A stretch of 34,362 nt of DNA from Oscillospiraceae bacterium (GTDB lineage: Bacteria; Bacillota; Clostridia; Oscillospirales; Acutalibacteraceae). Under the pieces are notes generated by a model. The model searched no databases. It had not been told where the DNA came from and saw only the letters and a program-made list of their open reading frames with translations. The DNA lies in NCBI GenBank assembly GCA_031267965.1, contig JAIRYC010000087.1, positions 1-34,362 on the forward strand, written 5' to 3'. This document shows positions 24,834 through 32,074 of the stretch, one piece after another; position 1 is the first letter of the stretch; the number at the start of each line of letters is the position of its first letter. Both the position numbers and the translations under genes were made by a program.

Positions 24834-25370
24834 TCAAGATTTCCATATTGCGATGATTGAAATAATGAATGCCATCAGCGCAATTAAGCCAGAAAAAACA
24901 GATAAAATAAAATTTTTGTCATTAAAATGCTCCATTTCGCGGGAAGATTGCAAAGACATTATTGATATGACAAAAACCATAAACACGAAAAGAAGCAAAA
25001 AAATAATTATAAAAATGTTAAGTAAAATTTCATTTATGCCGTTCCAAGTGACATTGAATGTGTAATAAAAAATGAATATGATGGAAAGAACAAAAAGCAA
25101 AAAACCTGATACGGCAACTGTCTTCAATATTAAACTGCACAAAAACCCAAAAAGAGCTGTGGTCATTCGTTCTTCCGTTTTAGCTTTTCTGGTTAAAATC
25201 TGCCCAACAACTTTGAAAAAATAACATATTTTATGGTCGTTGTTTGTGGTAATAGCATTGTTTTCAGCTTCAATTTCAATGGCAGTGTTGGCTTTTACAA
25301 TTGCCGCAGCCAGTTTGTCATAATCAATCTTAACATTCACATGGACAGATTGGCGTTTTCTGTTAATCAC
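24834..25370 (-). CDS. Unknown membrane protein with three C-terminal helices
   Basis: A 178-residue protein: a soluble N-terminal region (1-70, with an acidic stretch EIEAENN) and three hydrophobic segments (about 73-103, 115-139 and 154-176). It overlaps the comEB stop by four bases, so translation is probably coupled. The gene is much AT-richer than comEB and serS on either side, which suggests later insertion into the operon. No domain is recognised; it resembles a phage-type or superinfection-type membrane protein only in general layout. Confidence 0.65.
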   Translation of the reverse strand: MINRKRQSVHVNVKIDYDKLAAAIVKANTAIEIEAENNAITTNNDHKICYFFKVVGQILTRKAKTEERMTTALFGFLCSLILKTVAVSGFLLFVLSIIFIFYYTFNVTWNGINEILLNIFIIIFLLLFVFMVFVISIMSLQSSREMEHFNDKNFILSVFSGLIALMAFIISIIAIWKS

Positions 25371-25855
25371 ACATTCTCCTCCCGCAAATCCAGCACAATT
25401 TCATCGTGCGCCAGTTCCAGCTTGCGCAGCGTGACACCCGCCGCGTTAAACATACGCCGCGCGGCAATAAAATCCGGCTTTTCCGCGTATTTGTCAGATA
25501 GATAGCACACCTCGTGTATGCCGCTTTGAATTATCGCCTTGGCGCAGTTGTTGCAGGGGAAAAGCGCGGTATAAATCCGGCAGCCCTCCAGGTTGCGTCC
25601 GCCGCTGTTGAGGATGGCGTTCAACTCCGCATGACAAACGTAAAGGTACTTGTTGTCCGCACCGTCACGCTCCCAAGGGAATTCGTCATCGCTGCAACCG
25701 GTAGGCATGCCGTTATAGCCTACGGACATAATGCGGTTTTGTCCGTTGACAATGCTTGCGCCAACCTGTGTACTGGGATCCTTGCTGCGTCGCGCCGAGA
25801 GCAGCGCCAGCCCCATAAAATATTCGTCCCAGCTGATGTAGTCGCTGCGCTTCAT
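25367..25855 (-). CDS. comEB: dCMP deaminase family protein (ComEB)
   Basis: A 162-residue zinc enzyme predicted to convert dCMP to dUMP for thymidylate synthesis. Zinc and catalytic residues are His75 and Glu77 in CHAEL, and Cys101 and Cys104 in PCNNC. In Bacillus the gene lies in the competence operon, but no comEA or comEC is seen here. A near-consensus promoter stands 31 bases upstream. It is probably the first gene of a comEB, membrane protein, serS unit. Confidence 0.92.
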   Translation of the reverse strand: MKRSDYISWDEYFMGLALLSARRSKDPSTQVGASIVNGQNRIMSVGYNGMPTGCSDDEFPWERDGADNKYLYVCHAELNAILNSGGRNLEGCRIYTALFPCNNCAKAIIQSGIHEVCYLSDKYAEKPDFIAARRMFNAAGVTLRKLELAHDEIVLDLREENV

Positions 25856-25885
25856 GGTATGCCTCCATTTGCTGTGCTGGCTACA

Positions 25886-25914
25886 AGTATAGCAATTTTT
25901 GCGCGTTTTTGCAA
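25886..25914 (-). promoter_or_regulatory. Promoter of comEB
   Basis: Minus-strand TTGCAA (25909-25914), a 17-base spacer and TATACT (25886-25891). These are the same two boxes as in the tRNA-Gly promoter at 208-236. Confidence 0.72.
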
Positions 25915-25986
25915 GGTTTCAGTCATACTTTTGGGTAAAGATCCGCGCAAAACAACAAATTCAATGTGAAGTTTGCCGAAAACTGA

Positions 25987-26026
25987 ACTATTCCTTGACA
26001 TGCAACACTGCATATCAAGGAATAGT
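25987..26026. repeat. Long hairpin downstream of nrdD
   Basis: Two 18-base arms (ACTATTCCTTGACATGCA and its complement with one mismatch) flank a four-base loop ACAC. On the minus strand it is followed by TCAGTTTTC, so it could end the nrdD transcript 66 bases after the stop. Its length and near perfection are also like a small palindromic mobile repeat. Confidence 0.6.
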
Positions 26027-26091
26027 AACTTATCGCCTGACGAAATGAAAACAAGCGCTTATTTTGGGGTGTCGGATCAGTGGCGTGCCTG

Positions 26092-28431
26092 CTATCCCTT
26101 CTCAAGTCCGCATTGAACGCATCCGCCAATATGCTTCACCCTGTCGTGCACCTCGGCCGTTTTGGCATCGTTAAAGCGGTCAAGTGTGCCGACTAGGTAG
26201 CCGGTAATCCGGCGTATGCGCTCAAACTTTGGCTGGTTACTCTCTTCGTGCCGTCCGCATTTGGGGCATTCATCGCTAATAATCCCCGTGAAGCCGCACA
26301 CCGGGTCGCGGTCAACCGGGTGGTTCACCGAGCCATACCCCATGCCGCTTTCCGCCATGCAGCGGATAACCGCCTCGAATGCCTCAAGGTTTTGTGTCGG
26401 GTCGCCGTCCATTTCCACGTAGCTGATGTGCCCGGCGTTTGTCAGTGCATGGTATGGCGCTTCAATGCGGATCTTATCGAATGCATTGATATCGAAGTAA
26501 ACCGGCACATGGAAGCTGTTTGTGTAGTATTCGCGGTCAGTCACACCGGGAATGACGCCGTATTTTTTCTTATCAATCCGCACAAAGCGACCGCTTAATC
26601 CTTCCGCCGGGGTGGCGAGCAAGGAGAAGTTGCAGCCCGTCTTTTCGGCTTCCGTGTCCATGCGGTCGCGCATATGGCTGACAATAGAGAGACCGAGGTT
26701 CTGTGCCTTCCGGCTCTCGCCATGGTGCTCACCAATCAGGCACTTGAGTGCTTCCGCCAGCCCGATAAAGCCTACCGAAAGCGTACCGTGCTTGAGAACC
26801 TCGCGCACCTCGTCGCTCTGCTTTAGGTTTTGCGAATCTATCCACAAGCCTTGGCCCATGAGGAAGGGATAATTGCGCACGCGGCGTTTTGCCTGAATCT
26901 CATAGCGCTCCATTAGTTGGGCAATGCACAGGTCGATTTTGCGGTCAAGCTCGTCAAAAAAGCGCTCCACACTGCCATTTGCATGGATTGCAATGCGCGG
27001 CAGGTTAATAGATGTAAAGCTCAAGTTGCCGCGTCCGCCGGTCGTTTCGCGGGATTTATCATATGTGTTACCGATGACGCGCGTGCGGCAGCCCATGTAG
27101 GCAACCTCGGTGTCGTAGTCGCCTTTTTTGTAATATTGCGCGTTGAACGGCGCGTCCATAAAGGAGAAATTTGGGAACAAACGCTTGGCGCTCACGCGGC
27201 ACGCAAGCTTGAAGAGGTCATAGTTGGGGTCGTCTTCATTGTAGCTGACGCCGGCCTTTACGCGGAAAATCTGGATTGGAAAGATAGGCGTTTCGCCGTT
27301 GCCCAAGCCGTCTTCCGTGGTCAGCAACAGGCAACGGATAACCATACGTCCCTCGGGGCTGGTGTCCATGCCATAATTGATGGACGAGAACGGGATCTGT
27401 GCGCCGGCGCGCGAGTGCATTGTGTTTAGATTGTGAACCAGCGCTTCCATTGCCTGAAAGGTGGCGCGCTCGGTTTCTTTAATAGCGTACCGTGCGGCAA
27501 AGTCCTGGCACCTTGACGCATCCTCCGCAGATAACCCAAGCTCACCTGTCAGCAACTGAGTTTCCGCTTCTCGGTAACCATTGTTACCCGCAAGCACAGG
27601 CGTTTTGCCGATTTTATCCGGATATCCGGCAATTTTACTCTCCGCGTCCTCAATGCCCAAAAGCAACTCCAGCGCTTTGGCAAGGTGGCGGCGGTAATGC
27701 TTTGTGTAAGTTTTTGCGACGCCGAACGCCATGCCATAATCAAAATTAGGTATGCTCTGCCCACCATGCTGGTCGTTCTGATTGGCTTGAATCGCAATAC
27801 ACGCCAGTGCGGAGTAGCTTGCAATGTCGTTTGGCTCACGTAAAAAGCCGTGCCCAGTCCCAAAGCCGTCCTTAAACAGTTTGATGATGTCAATCTGGCA
27901 GCAGGTGGTCGTCAGCGTGAGGAAATCCAGGTCATGAATATGTATATCACCATCGCGGTGCGCCTGCGAATGCGCCGGGTTGAGTATAAACAGCTCGTTG
28001 AATTCCTTTGCGCTCTCCTGACCATATTTTAGCATGGTGCCCATAGACGCCTCGGCGTCTATGTTGGCGTTCTCGCGCATGACGTCGTTTTCTTTGGCAG
28101 ATTGGAACGTCAGACCTTTAAAGGTCTGCATGAGACGCGTATTCATGTCACGCACGCGATTGCGCTCATTGCGATAGAGCATAAACTTTTTCGATGTGCG
28201 GAAATGTCCGTTCTCCATCAGGACGCGCTCCACCATGTCCTGAACTTCCTCCACAAGCGGACGTGTAACACCGGATTCATTAAGACGATCCACTACCTGT
28301 TGTGTCAAACGTTCGGCGGTTTCCCGGTCGTTGCCTCCCGCTGCCTGCGCCGCGCCAAAAATGGCGGCGGTAATCTTTTGCTGATTAAAAGGAACCTCAC
28401 GCCCGTCTCTTTTCAGGATTGATGTTATCAT
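26092..28431 (-). CDS. nrdD: Anaerobic ribonucleoside-triphosphate reductase (class III)
   Basis: A 779-residue glycyl-radical enzyme that makes deoxynucleotides without oxygen. The N-terminal ATP-cone (about 1-95, MITSILKRDGREVPFNQQKI) gives allosteric control. The catalytic barrel follows, then the radical loop with Gly744 in RRITGYLVGTLDRF. The zinc site region DRDPVCGFTG...CPKCGR has Cys712, Cys722 and Cys725, with Asp where some homologues have a fourth Cys. A C-terminal CVQC pair (771-774) follows. The activase gene nrdG, often directly downstream, is not here. An NrdR box precedes the gene. Confidence 0.96.
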   Translation of the reverse strand: MITSILKRDGREVPFNQQKITAAIFGAAQAAGGNDRETAERLTQQVVDRLNESGVTRPLVEEVQDMVERVLMENGHFRTSKKFMLYRNERNRVRDMNTRLMQTFKGLTFQSAKENDVMRENANIDAEASMGTMLKYGQESAKEFNELFILNPAHSQAHRDGDIHIHDLDFLTLTTTCCQIDIIKLFKDGFGTGHGFLREPNDIASYSALACIAIQANQNDQHGGQSIPNFDYGMAFGVAKTYTKHYRRHLAKALELLLGIEDAESKIAGYPDKIGKTPVLAGNNGYREAETQLLTGELGLSAEDASRCQDFAARYAIKETERATFQAMEALVHNLNTMHSRAGAQIPFSSINYGMDTSPEGRMVIRCLLLTTEDGLGNGETPIFPIQIFRVKAGVSYNEDDPNYDLFKLACRVSAKRLFPNFSFMDAPFNAQYYKKGDYDTEVAYMGCRTRVIGNTYDKSRETTGGRGNLSFTSINLPRIAIHANGSVERFFDELDRKIDLCIAQLMERYEIQAKRRVRNYPFLMGQGLWIDSQNLKQSDEVREVLKHGTLSVGFIGLAEALKCLIGEHHGESRKAQNLGLSIVSHMRDRMDTEAEKTGCNFSLLATPAEGLSGRFVRIDKKKYGVIPGVTDREYYTNSFHVPVYFDINAFDKIRIEAPYHALTNAGHISYVEMDGDPTQNLEAFEAVIRCMAESGMGYGSVNHPVDRDPVCGFTGIISDECPKCGRHEESNQPKFERIRRITGYLVGTLDRFNDAKTAEVHDRVKHIGGCVQCGLEKG

Positions 28432-28450
28432 AACCTATATACCCTCCTGC

Positions 28451-28466
28451 ACACAATATATTGTGG
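28451..28466 (-). promoter_or_regulatory. NrdR box upstream of nrdD
   Basis: ACACAATATATTGTGG contains the perfect 14-bp palindrome CACAATATATTGTG and matches the NrdR consensus acaCwATATwGtgt type. It lies 20 bases before the nrdD ATG and just downstream of a minus-strand TATAAT (28489-28494). ATP/dATP-bound NrdR would thus block transcription when dNTPs are plentiful. The usual second box 15-16 bases away is weak here (about 9 of 16 positions near 28485-28500, over the -10). Confidence 0.8.
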
Positions 28467-28550
28467 TTAGGTTTTGGTGTGCCCGCAAATTATAGTACAT
28501 AAGCGACGTTTTATTTTTCCATATTAGAAATAAACAAAAAAAGTTTTCCA

Positions 28551-28582
28551 CTTACTTTCTTTTTCCGGGAAAAGAAAGTAAG
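28551..28582. repeat. Perfect 13-bp hairpin, possible palindromic repeat element
   Basis: CTTACTTTCTTTT (28551-28563) and AAAAGAAAGTAAG (28570-28582) are perfect complements around TCCGGG. The arms are almost pure pyrimidine and purine. It stands exactly between the nrdD upstream region and the first phage-gene fragment, so it may mark an insertion boundary or be a transcription terminator (U-rich 5' arm). The flanking 28502-28550 is AT-rich with no gene. Confidence 0.6.
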
Positions 28583-28597
28583 CTAAAGAAAAGAGAA

Positions 28598-28768
28598 ATG
28601 ACTAAAGGGTACTACATTGCGGAGCGGCGCGGAATTGCGGTGCAGGTATTCCGTGATTCGAACTTTGCGACTAAAGGCAAGGTCGGAATCATGGGCAGTG
28701 AGCGTGTCGGCGGTGCTTTGGTTGACCTTGCTGCTGTTAAGGCACTGGAAGTTACCACAGGAGAATAA
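28598..28768 (+). CDS. Phage-type small protein, probable fragment
   Basis: A 56-residue frame, MTKGYYIAERRGIAVQVFRD... to AAVKALEVTTGE, ends at TAA 28766-28768 and is followed 36 bases later by a head-tail connector gene. In tailed phages this position holds the end of the capsid or a small head protein. The composition (GSERVGGALVDLAAVKALE) fits a C-terminal segment, so it may be a truncated gene whose start was lost at the hairpin junction. No strong ribosome site is present (AAAAGAGAA). Confidence 0.45.
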   Translation: MTKGYYIAERRGIAVQVFRDSNFATKGKVGIMGSERVGGALVDLAAVKALEVTTGE

Positions 28769-28804
28769 TTTGTGCTAAATATAGCACAAAAGGAGGGGAA
28801 AGCA

Positions 28805-29125
28805 ATGGCAACAACTGACGAACTGCTTGTTCGCGTGAAAACAAACCTGATCCTTGAAACAAATGAGGATGACGAACTGCTGAAGTTGATTATTGAAAGC
28901 GCGGTTGATTATGCAGAAACCCGGCTTAACGTACGTGTTAAGTACGGTTCGCTGCGTCAAATTCCGTTGCGGGTGCGGCAGGCCATTGTCATGCTTGCCT
29001 CTCATTGGTACGAAAGCCGTGACGGAAGCACAGGCGGATTTTACGCGGACAATCCGGCAGCAAGCACAAAAACCATGGAAGCCGTGAACAACTTGCTGGA
29101 TTCGGCACGGAGGCACAGCTTATGA
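28805..29125 (+). CDS. Phage head-tail connector protein (gp6-like)
   Basis: A 106-residue helical protein (MATTDELLVRVKTNL..., with DDELLKLIIESAVDYAETRL and RQAIVMLASHWYESRDG). This is the pattern of the gp6/Phage_connect family that forms the ring between portal and tail. AAAAGGAGGGG precedes the ATG at 28805. It appears intact in length. Its partners are incomplete on both sides, so it is a stranded prophage gene rather than part of a working phage. It overlaps the next frame by four bases. Confidence 0.78.
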   Translation: MATTDELLVRVKTNLILETNEDDELLKLIIESAVDYAETRLNVRVKYGSLRQIPLRVRQAIVMLASHWYESRDGSTGGFYADNPAASTKTMEAVNNLLDSARRHSL

Positions 29126-29322
29126 GCTTTGGCAAAATGCGCTGCCGGATTCAAATACTGGAGATTAAGCATCCAAAACATGCTTCCGGCACTGCGGCAA
29201 GCGAAGAAAATGTGCTTGCTTCCGCTCGTGCATTCCGTGAAGACCGGCACGGCACAGAAATTTGGGCAAACCGTGCTGCATTCAGTGAGGCAACAGCACT
29301 GTTCCGCTTCCGCCTCTGCTAA
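29122..29322 (+). pseudogene. Truncated phage head closure protein
   Basis: MSFGKMRCRIQILEIKHP... to GTEIWANRAAFSEATALFRF matches the start of SPP1 gp16-type head closure proteins, which are about 105-115 residues. Homology ends near residue 63 (LFRFR) and the frame stops at once at TAA 29320-29322. The break coincides with the end of the RHS fragment coming from the other side. The gene lost its last third when these two pieces were joined. Confidence 0.65.
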
Positions 29323-29645
29323 ATCGCCAGTTGCGGAAATCACATTGCTCCAAGCATCGTAGGCATACTCAGCCACCACGTTGCCATCTGCATCCACAAT
29401 CGCCGTGATGTCCCCCTGCAAATTCTTCACATAGAAGTATTGTACGCCGTTGAGATTAAACCCTACATCACTAAATTTCATCATGTCTTCGCCTGTTTTT
29501 TGCCCAATCAATACATCACCCGCCCATGTGTACTCGGTGTTGTTTTTGCTGGTTCTAAGCCCATTTACGTCATAAGTATACACATTGCCGTCAAAACTTG
29601 CAAGCCTGCGCCCATCCCACGTCAACTCGTGCCCGGCGTAGCCTC
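29318..29645 (-). pseudogene. Internal fragment of an RHS-repeat protein
   Basis: The minus strand encodes GHELTWDGRRLASFDGNVYT, YDVNGLRTSKNNTEYTWAGD, then VQYFYVKNLQGDITAIVDAD and GNVVAEYAYDAWSNVISATG. These are RHS/YD repeats and the start of the RHS core (YDAWGN-type motif). Intact RHS proteins exceed 1000 residues and carry a variable C-terminal toxin; here only about 108 residues remain, cut on both sides. The left break abuts the phage gene and the right break abuts the ABC ATPase gene. The open frame continues through the phage gene in antisense, which is a shadow. Confidence 0.75.
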
Positions 29646-30188
29646 CATGTAGTGCGTCATCAGGAAGAGCGTCATGCCGCTCTCTCGCCGAATATTGCGC
29701 AGAACGCGCCACATGTCCTGGCGAGTCCTCGGGTCAAGACTGGCCGTCGGCTCGTCAAAAAAAAGTACCTGCGGATTGCTCCAAAGCGCCCGCGCAATCT
29801 CCGCCTTGCGCCGCTGACCGCCGGAAAGGTTCTTTGTGCGCTTCTTGAAGCAGTCCTCAAGTGAGAGCAGCTGTACAACTTGGTCAAAGCGTTTTTTTCT
29901 TGCCGCCGCAGATTGCGGATACATCGCCCCAAACAGCAGAAGGTTCTCCTCAACCGTCAGGACGTCGTCAAGTATGTTGTTCTGAAAAACCGTGCCCATT
30001 TGGTCCTTGAAGGCGCCGTATCCCTCGCCGGAGCCGTATAGGATATCGCCCTCATCGCTGTTCAGCAGACCGGTGAGTAGTATGTTGATGGTGGTGCTTT
30101 TACCCGCGCCGTTCTGACCTAAAAACGCAAATAAACTGCCGCCGGGCACGGTAAAGCTCAGGCTGCGCACCTCAATGATTGAATGCAT
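29641..30188 (-). pseudogene. ABC transporter ATPase truncated at its 3' end
   Basis: About 182 residues of an ATPase survive: Walker A GQNGAGKST near 25, Q-loop VFQNNILDDVLTVEEN near 68, signature LSGGQRRKAEIARAL near 122, Walker B VLFFDEPTASLDP near 141, and the switch His in LFLMTHYMEAT. Homology then stops; after MTHYME a full protein would continue with EA-A-D and 50-120 more residues. The frame runs into RHS sequence and ends at 29622. It is the drug or antibiotic export (DrrA/CcmA-like) type. The permease is missing too. It keeps a strong promoter and ribosome site, so a truncated product may still be made. Confidence 0.8.
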
Positions 30189-30224
30189 AGCGACTCCATT
30201 CCGACAGTTAGAGAGCTTGCGGTA

Positions 30225-30253
30225 ATTCTACCAGCCAGCACAACTATTGTCAA
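30225..30253 (-). promoter_or_regulatory. Promoter of the truncated ABC ATPase gene
   Basis: Minus-strand consensus TTGACA (30248-30253), a 17-base spacer and TAGAAT (30225-30230), 37 bases before the ATG. A 12-bp perfect palindrome CGCACATGTGCG lies at 30276-30287, upstream of the -35, and could bind a regulator. Confidence 0.72.
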
Positions 30254-30347
30254 CCATATGATAAAAACAACCGCGCGCACATGTGCGGAATGATAGGCGC
30301 TGAAATGCGTGCATCGTATGTTTTTGCGGAACCAAACATAAAGCGTG

Positions 30348-31226
30348 TCACTTTGTCCACAACGCGCTTGCCCCGCATGGCAGCGCAGTCCCCGCAGCCG
30401 TCACGGGCAACCCAATCTCGTCACAATCGACAGAACCGCCGCGCTTAGCGCCTATCTCCGCACGCAGTATATACCCCATTACGCTCGGTGAAAGTCCCGT
30501 TGTGTAGCTGTTGACTAAAAAAGCCGGCGCATCGTCGCTCAACAAGCCGGCGCACGCGCGTATCAGCGGATGAATCTCCGTCTCCAGCTTCCAAATCTCG
30601 CCGCCCGGTCCGCGCCCATAGCTTGGCGGGTCCATGATGATTATATCGTATTTGCCGCCGCGCCGCAGCTCCCGCTGAACAAATTTTGCGCAGTCGTCCG
30701 CCAGCCAGCGTATCGGCTTTTCCCCAAGACCGGAGCGTGCCGCGTTCTCCCGTGCCCACTGTACCATACCCTTCGCCGCGTCAACATGCGTGACCGCAGC
30801 CCCGGCTGCCGCACAGGCAAGTGTCGCCGCGCCGGTGTAGGCAAACATGTTCAGCACCTTGACCGTGCGGTTCGCTGTGCGGATAATGCCCTGCAGCCGT
30901 GACCAATTCACCGCCTGCTCCGGAAAAACGCCCGTGTGCTTGAACCCCATACACTTCAAGCCAAATTTCAGGCTCTGAGATTGCGGGCACGCCCAACTGA
31001 TTTCCCATGGCTCTTTGAATTTTTTTATGAATTGCCAACTGCCGCCGCCCTTGTCAGACCGGGAATAACGCGCATGCGCCCGCCCCCAAAGCGCGGTGGC
31101 CTTGGGCGTATCCCAAATCACCTGTGGATCCGGGCGCACGAGAACAACATTGCCCCAGCGCTCCAACCGTTCTCCGGAGGAGCAGTCGAGCAATTCATAA
31201 TCCATCCAACTGTTGGCAATGAGCAT
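30348..31226 (-). CDS. Class I SAM-dependent (RlmI/COG1092-like) methyltransferase
   Basis: A 292-residue protein. An N-terminal region of about 90 residues (WGNVVLVRPDPQVIW, SWQFIKKFKEPWEISW) leads to a Rossmann methyltransferase domain with motif I KVLNMFAYTGAATLACAAAG near 133 and the catalytic-type motif IMDPPSYGRGPGGEIWKLE near 205. This fits the RlmI/RlmK family of 23S rRNA methyltransferases, but without their PUA domain. I chose ATG 31226, with GGGAG in front; the longer open frame runs through the repeat-rich DNA to 31604 and does not look coding. Confidence 0.78.
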   Translation of the reverse strand: MLIANSWMDYELLDCSSGERLERWGNVVLVRPDPQVIWDTPKATALWGRAHARYSRSDKGGGSWQFIKKFKEPWEISWACPQSQSLKFGLKCMGFKHTGVFPEQAVNWSRLQGIIRTANRTVKVLNMFAYTGAATLACAAAGAAVTHVDAAKGMVQWARENAARSGLGEKPIRWLADDCAKFVQRELRRGGKYDIIIMDPPSYGRGPGGEIWKLETEIHPLIRACAGLLSDDAPAFLVNSYTTGLSPSVMGYILRAEIGAKRGGSVDCDEIGLPVTAAGTALPCGASALWTK

Positions 31227-31398
31227 TTTCGTCTCCCGTTGATGATAACGTTGTCCACCGCCGCCGCTCTTCACAGGCAAGCAGACCTTCAAAAATTCTT
31301 TTGTTTTCTTTCTTTCAATATAGTAGTAGTCGTAGGGACTGTTGAAAGGCAGAACAATTGTTCTATGCCTTGATATTACCAACAAAATCGAACATATG

Positions 31399-31486
31399 TT
31401 TTCAACATGCCATTGTGGAAAACATAAAGTTATTGGCTGCCAATATATGGTGATGTTGATCATGTGGAAAACTCCACTGTGGAAAA
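31399..31486. promoter_or_regulatory. Second cluster of DnaA-box-like nonamers
   Basis: TTTTCCACA occurs three times on the minus strand (31414-31422, 31463-31471 and 31478-31486), plus TTTTCAACA on the plus strand (31399-31407). The last two minus copies form a 15-base direct repeat. This is the same nonamer as at 12745-12753. The cluster lies downstream of the transposase remnant and upstream of the methyltransferase gene. Function is inferred from motif density only. Confidence 0.35.
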
Positions 31487-31506
31487 GAATAACTTGGCGG
31501 AAAATT

Positions 31507-31520
31507 CGAACGTTCGTTCG
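31507..31520. promoter_or_regulatory. Perfect LexA (SOS) box motif
   Basis: CGAACGTTCGTTCG fits CGAAC-N4-GTTCG, the Gram-positive LexA/DinR consensus, at every fixed base. It lies within the transposase remnant's C-terminal frame, about 280 bases upstream of the methyltransferase start, with no clear promoter beside it. It may be accidental. Confidence 0.35.
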
Positions 31521-31773
31521 CAAAGGAGTTAAAGAACATATCCGCATCCCATGTTTCAGGGTTCGTGTGGATCTTTTCAACGATAGCTCTATACTTCTGC
31601 TCACTGTGTATTACGGTTTCCATATAACCTCGCTGCCAGACGTGTTCACCCTGCGCATGGCGCATTTCGTTTACCGCTTTTGTCACAGAGCCTTTGAACA
31701 GCCGCGCGGTTGTTGGGACTGATCCCGGTGTTGAGCGTCCGAAGGCTTCGGTTATTGGCTCAGTAATCAGAGA

Positions 31774-31799
31774 CAGGGGCACGTCATGACGTGCCCCTG
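31774..31799. repeat. Perfect 26-bp palindrome inside the transposase remnant
   Basis: CAGGGGCACGTCA is followed directly by its exact reverse complement TGACGTGCCCCTG, with no loop. It falls in the variable linker between the HUH strand and the catalytic Tyr region. It has the size and GC-richness of a REP unit, the usual partner of this transposase type. Confidence 0.85.
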
Positions 31800-32074
31800 C
31801 ATTAAACGCGCACCCAAACTCAATAATCCCGTGAATGCGGTTAGGCATAAGCACAAACCCGCGCAACCTCACGCGGGGAAAATGTAAGGAAATCAAGCGC
31901 CAAGCCTGTAAAACGCAGGCGCCATAGTAGAAACAAACATTTTACCATCAATCATCCGACCAAAGGACTGCTGCCAGTCATAGGTGCAAATGGTCAGGAA
32001 ATAGAGTCCGTCCCGACTGTAGTCGCAATCCTTAAGACGAATGCCGCGGCGGTTGAAGTCGGACATAAAGGATC

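Noticed and set aside
24783..25370. T-box riboswitch before serS
   Set aside because: The 51-base gap is too short, no T-box sequence or leader stem is visible, and the DNA further upstream is a coding region.
31227..31604. Longer methyltransferase frame
   Set aside because: It passes through the nonamer repeats and transposase antisense; ATG 31226 has a GGGAG site and starts the conserved region.
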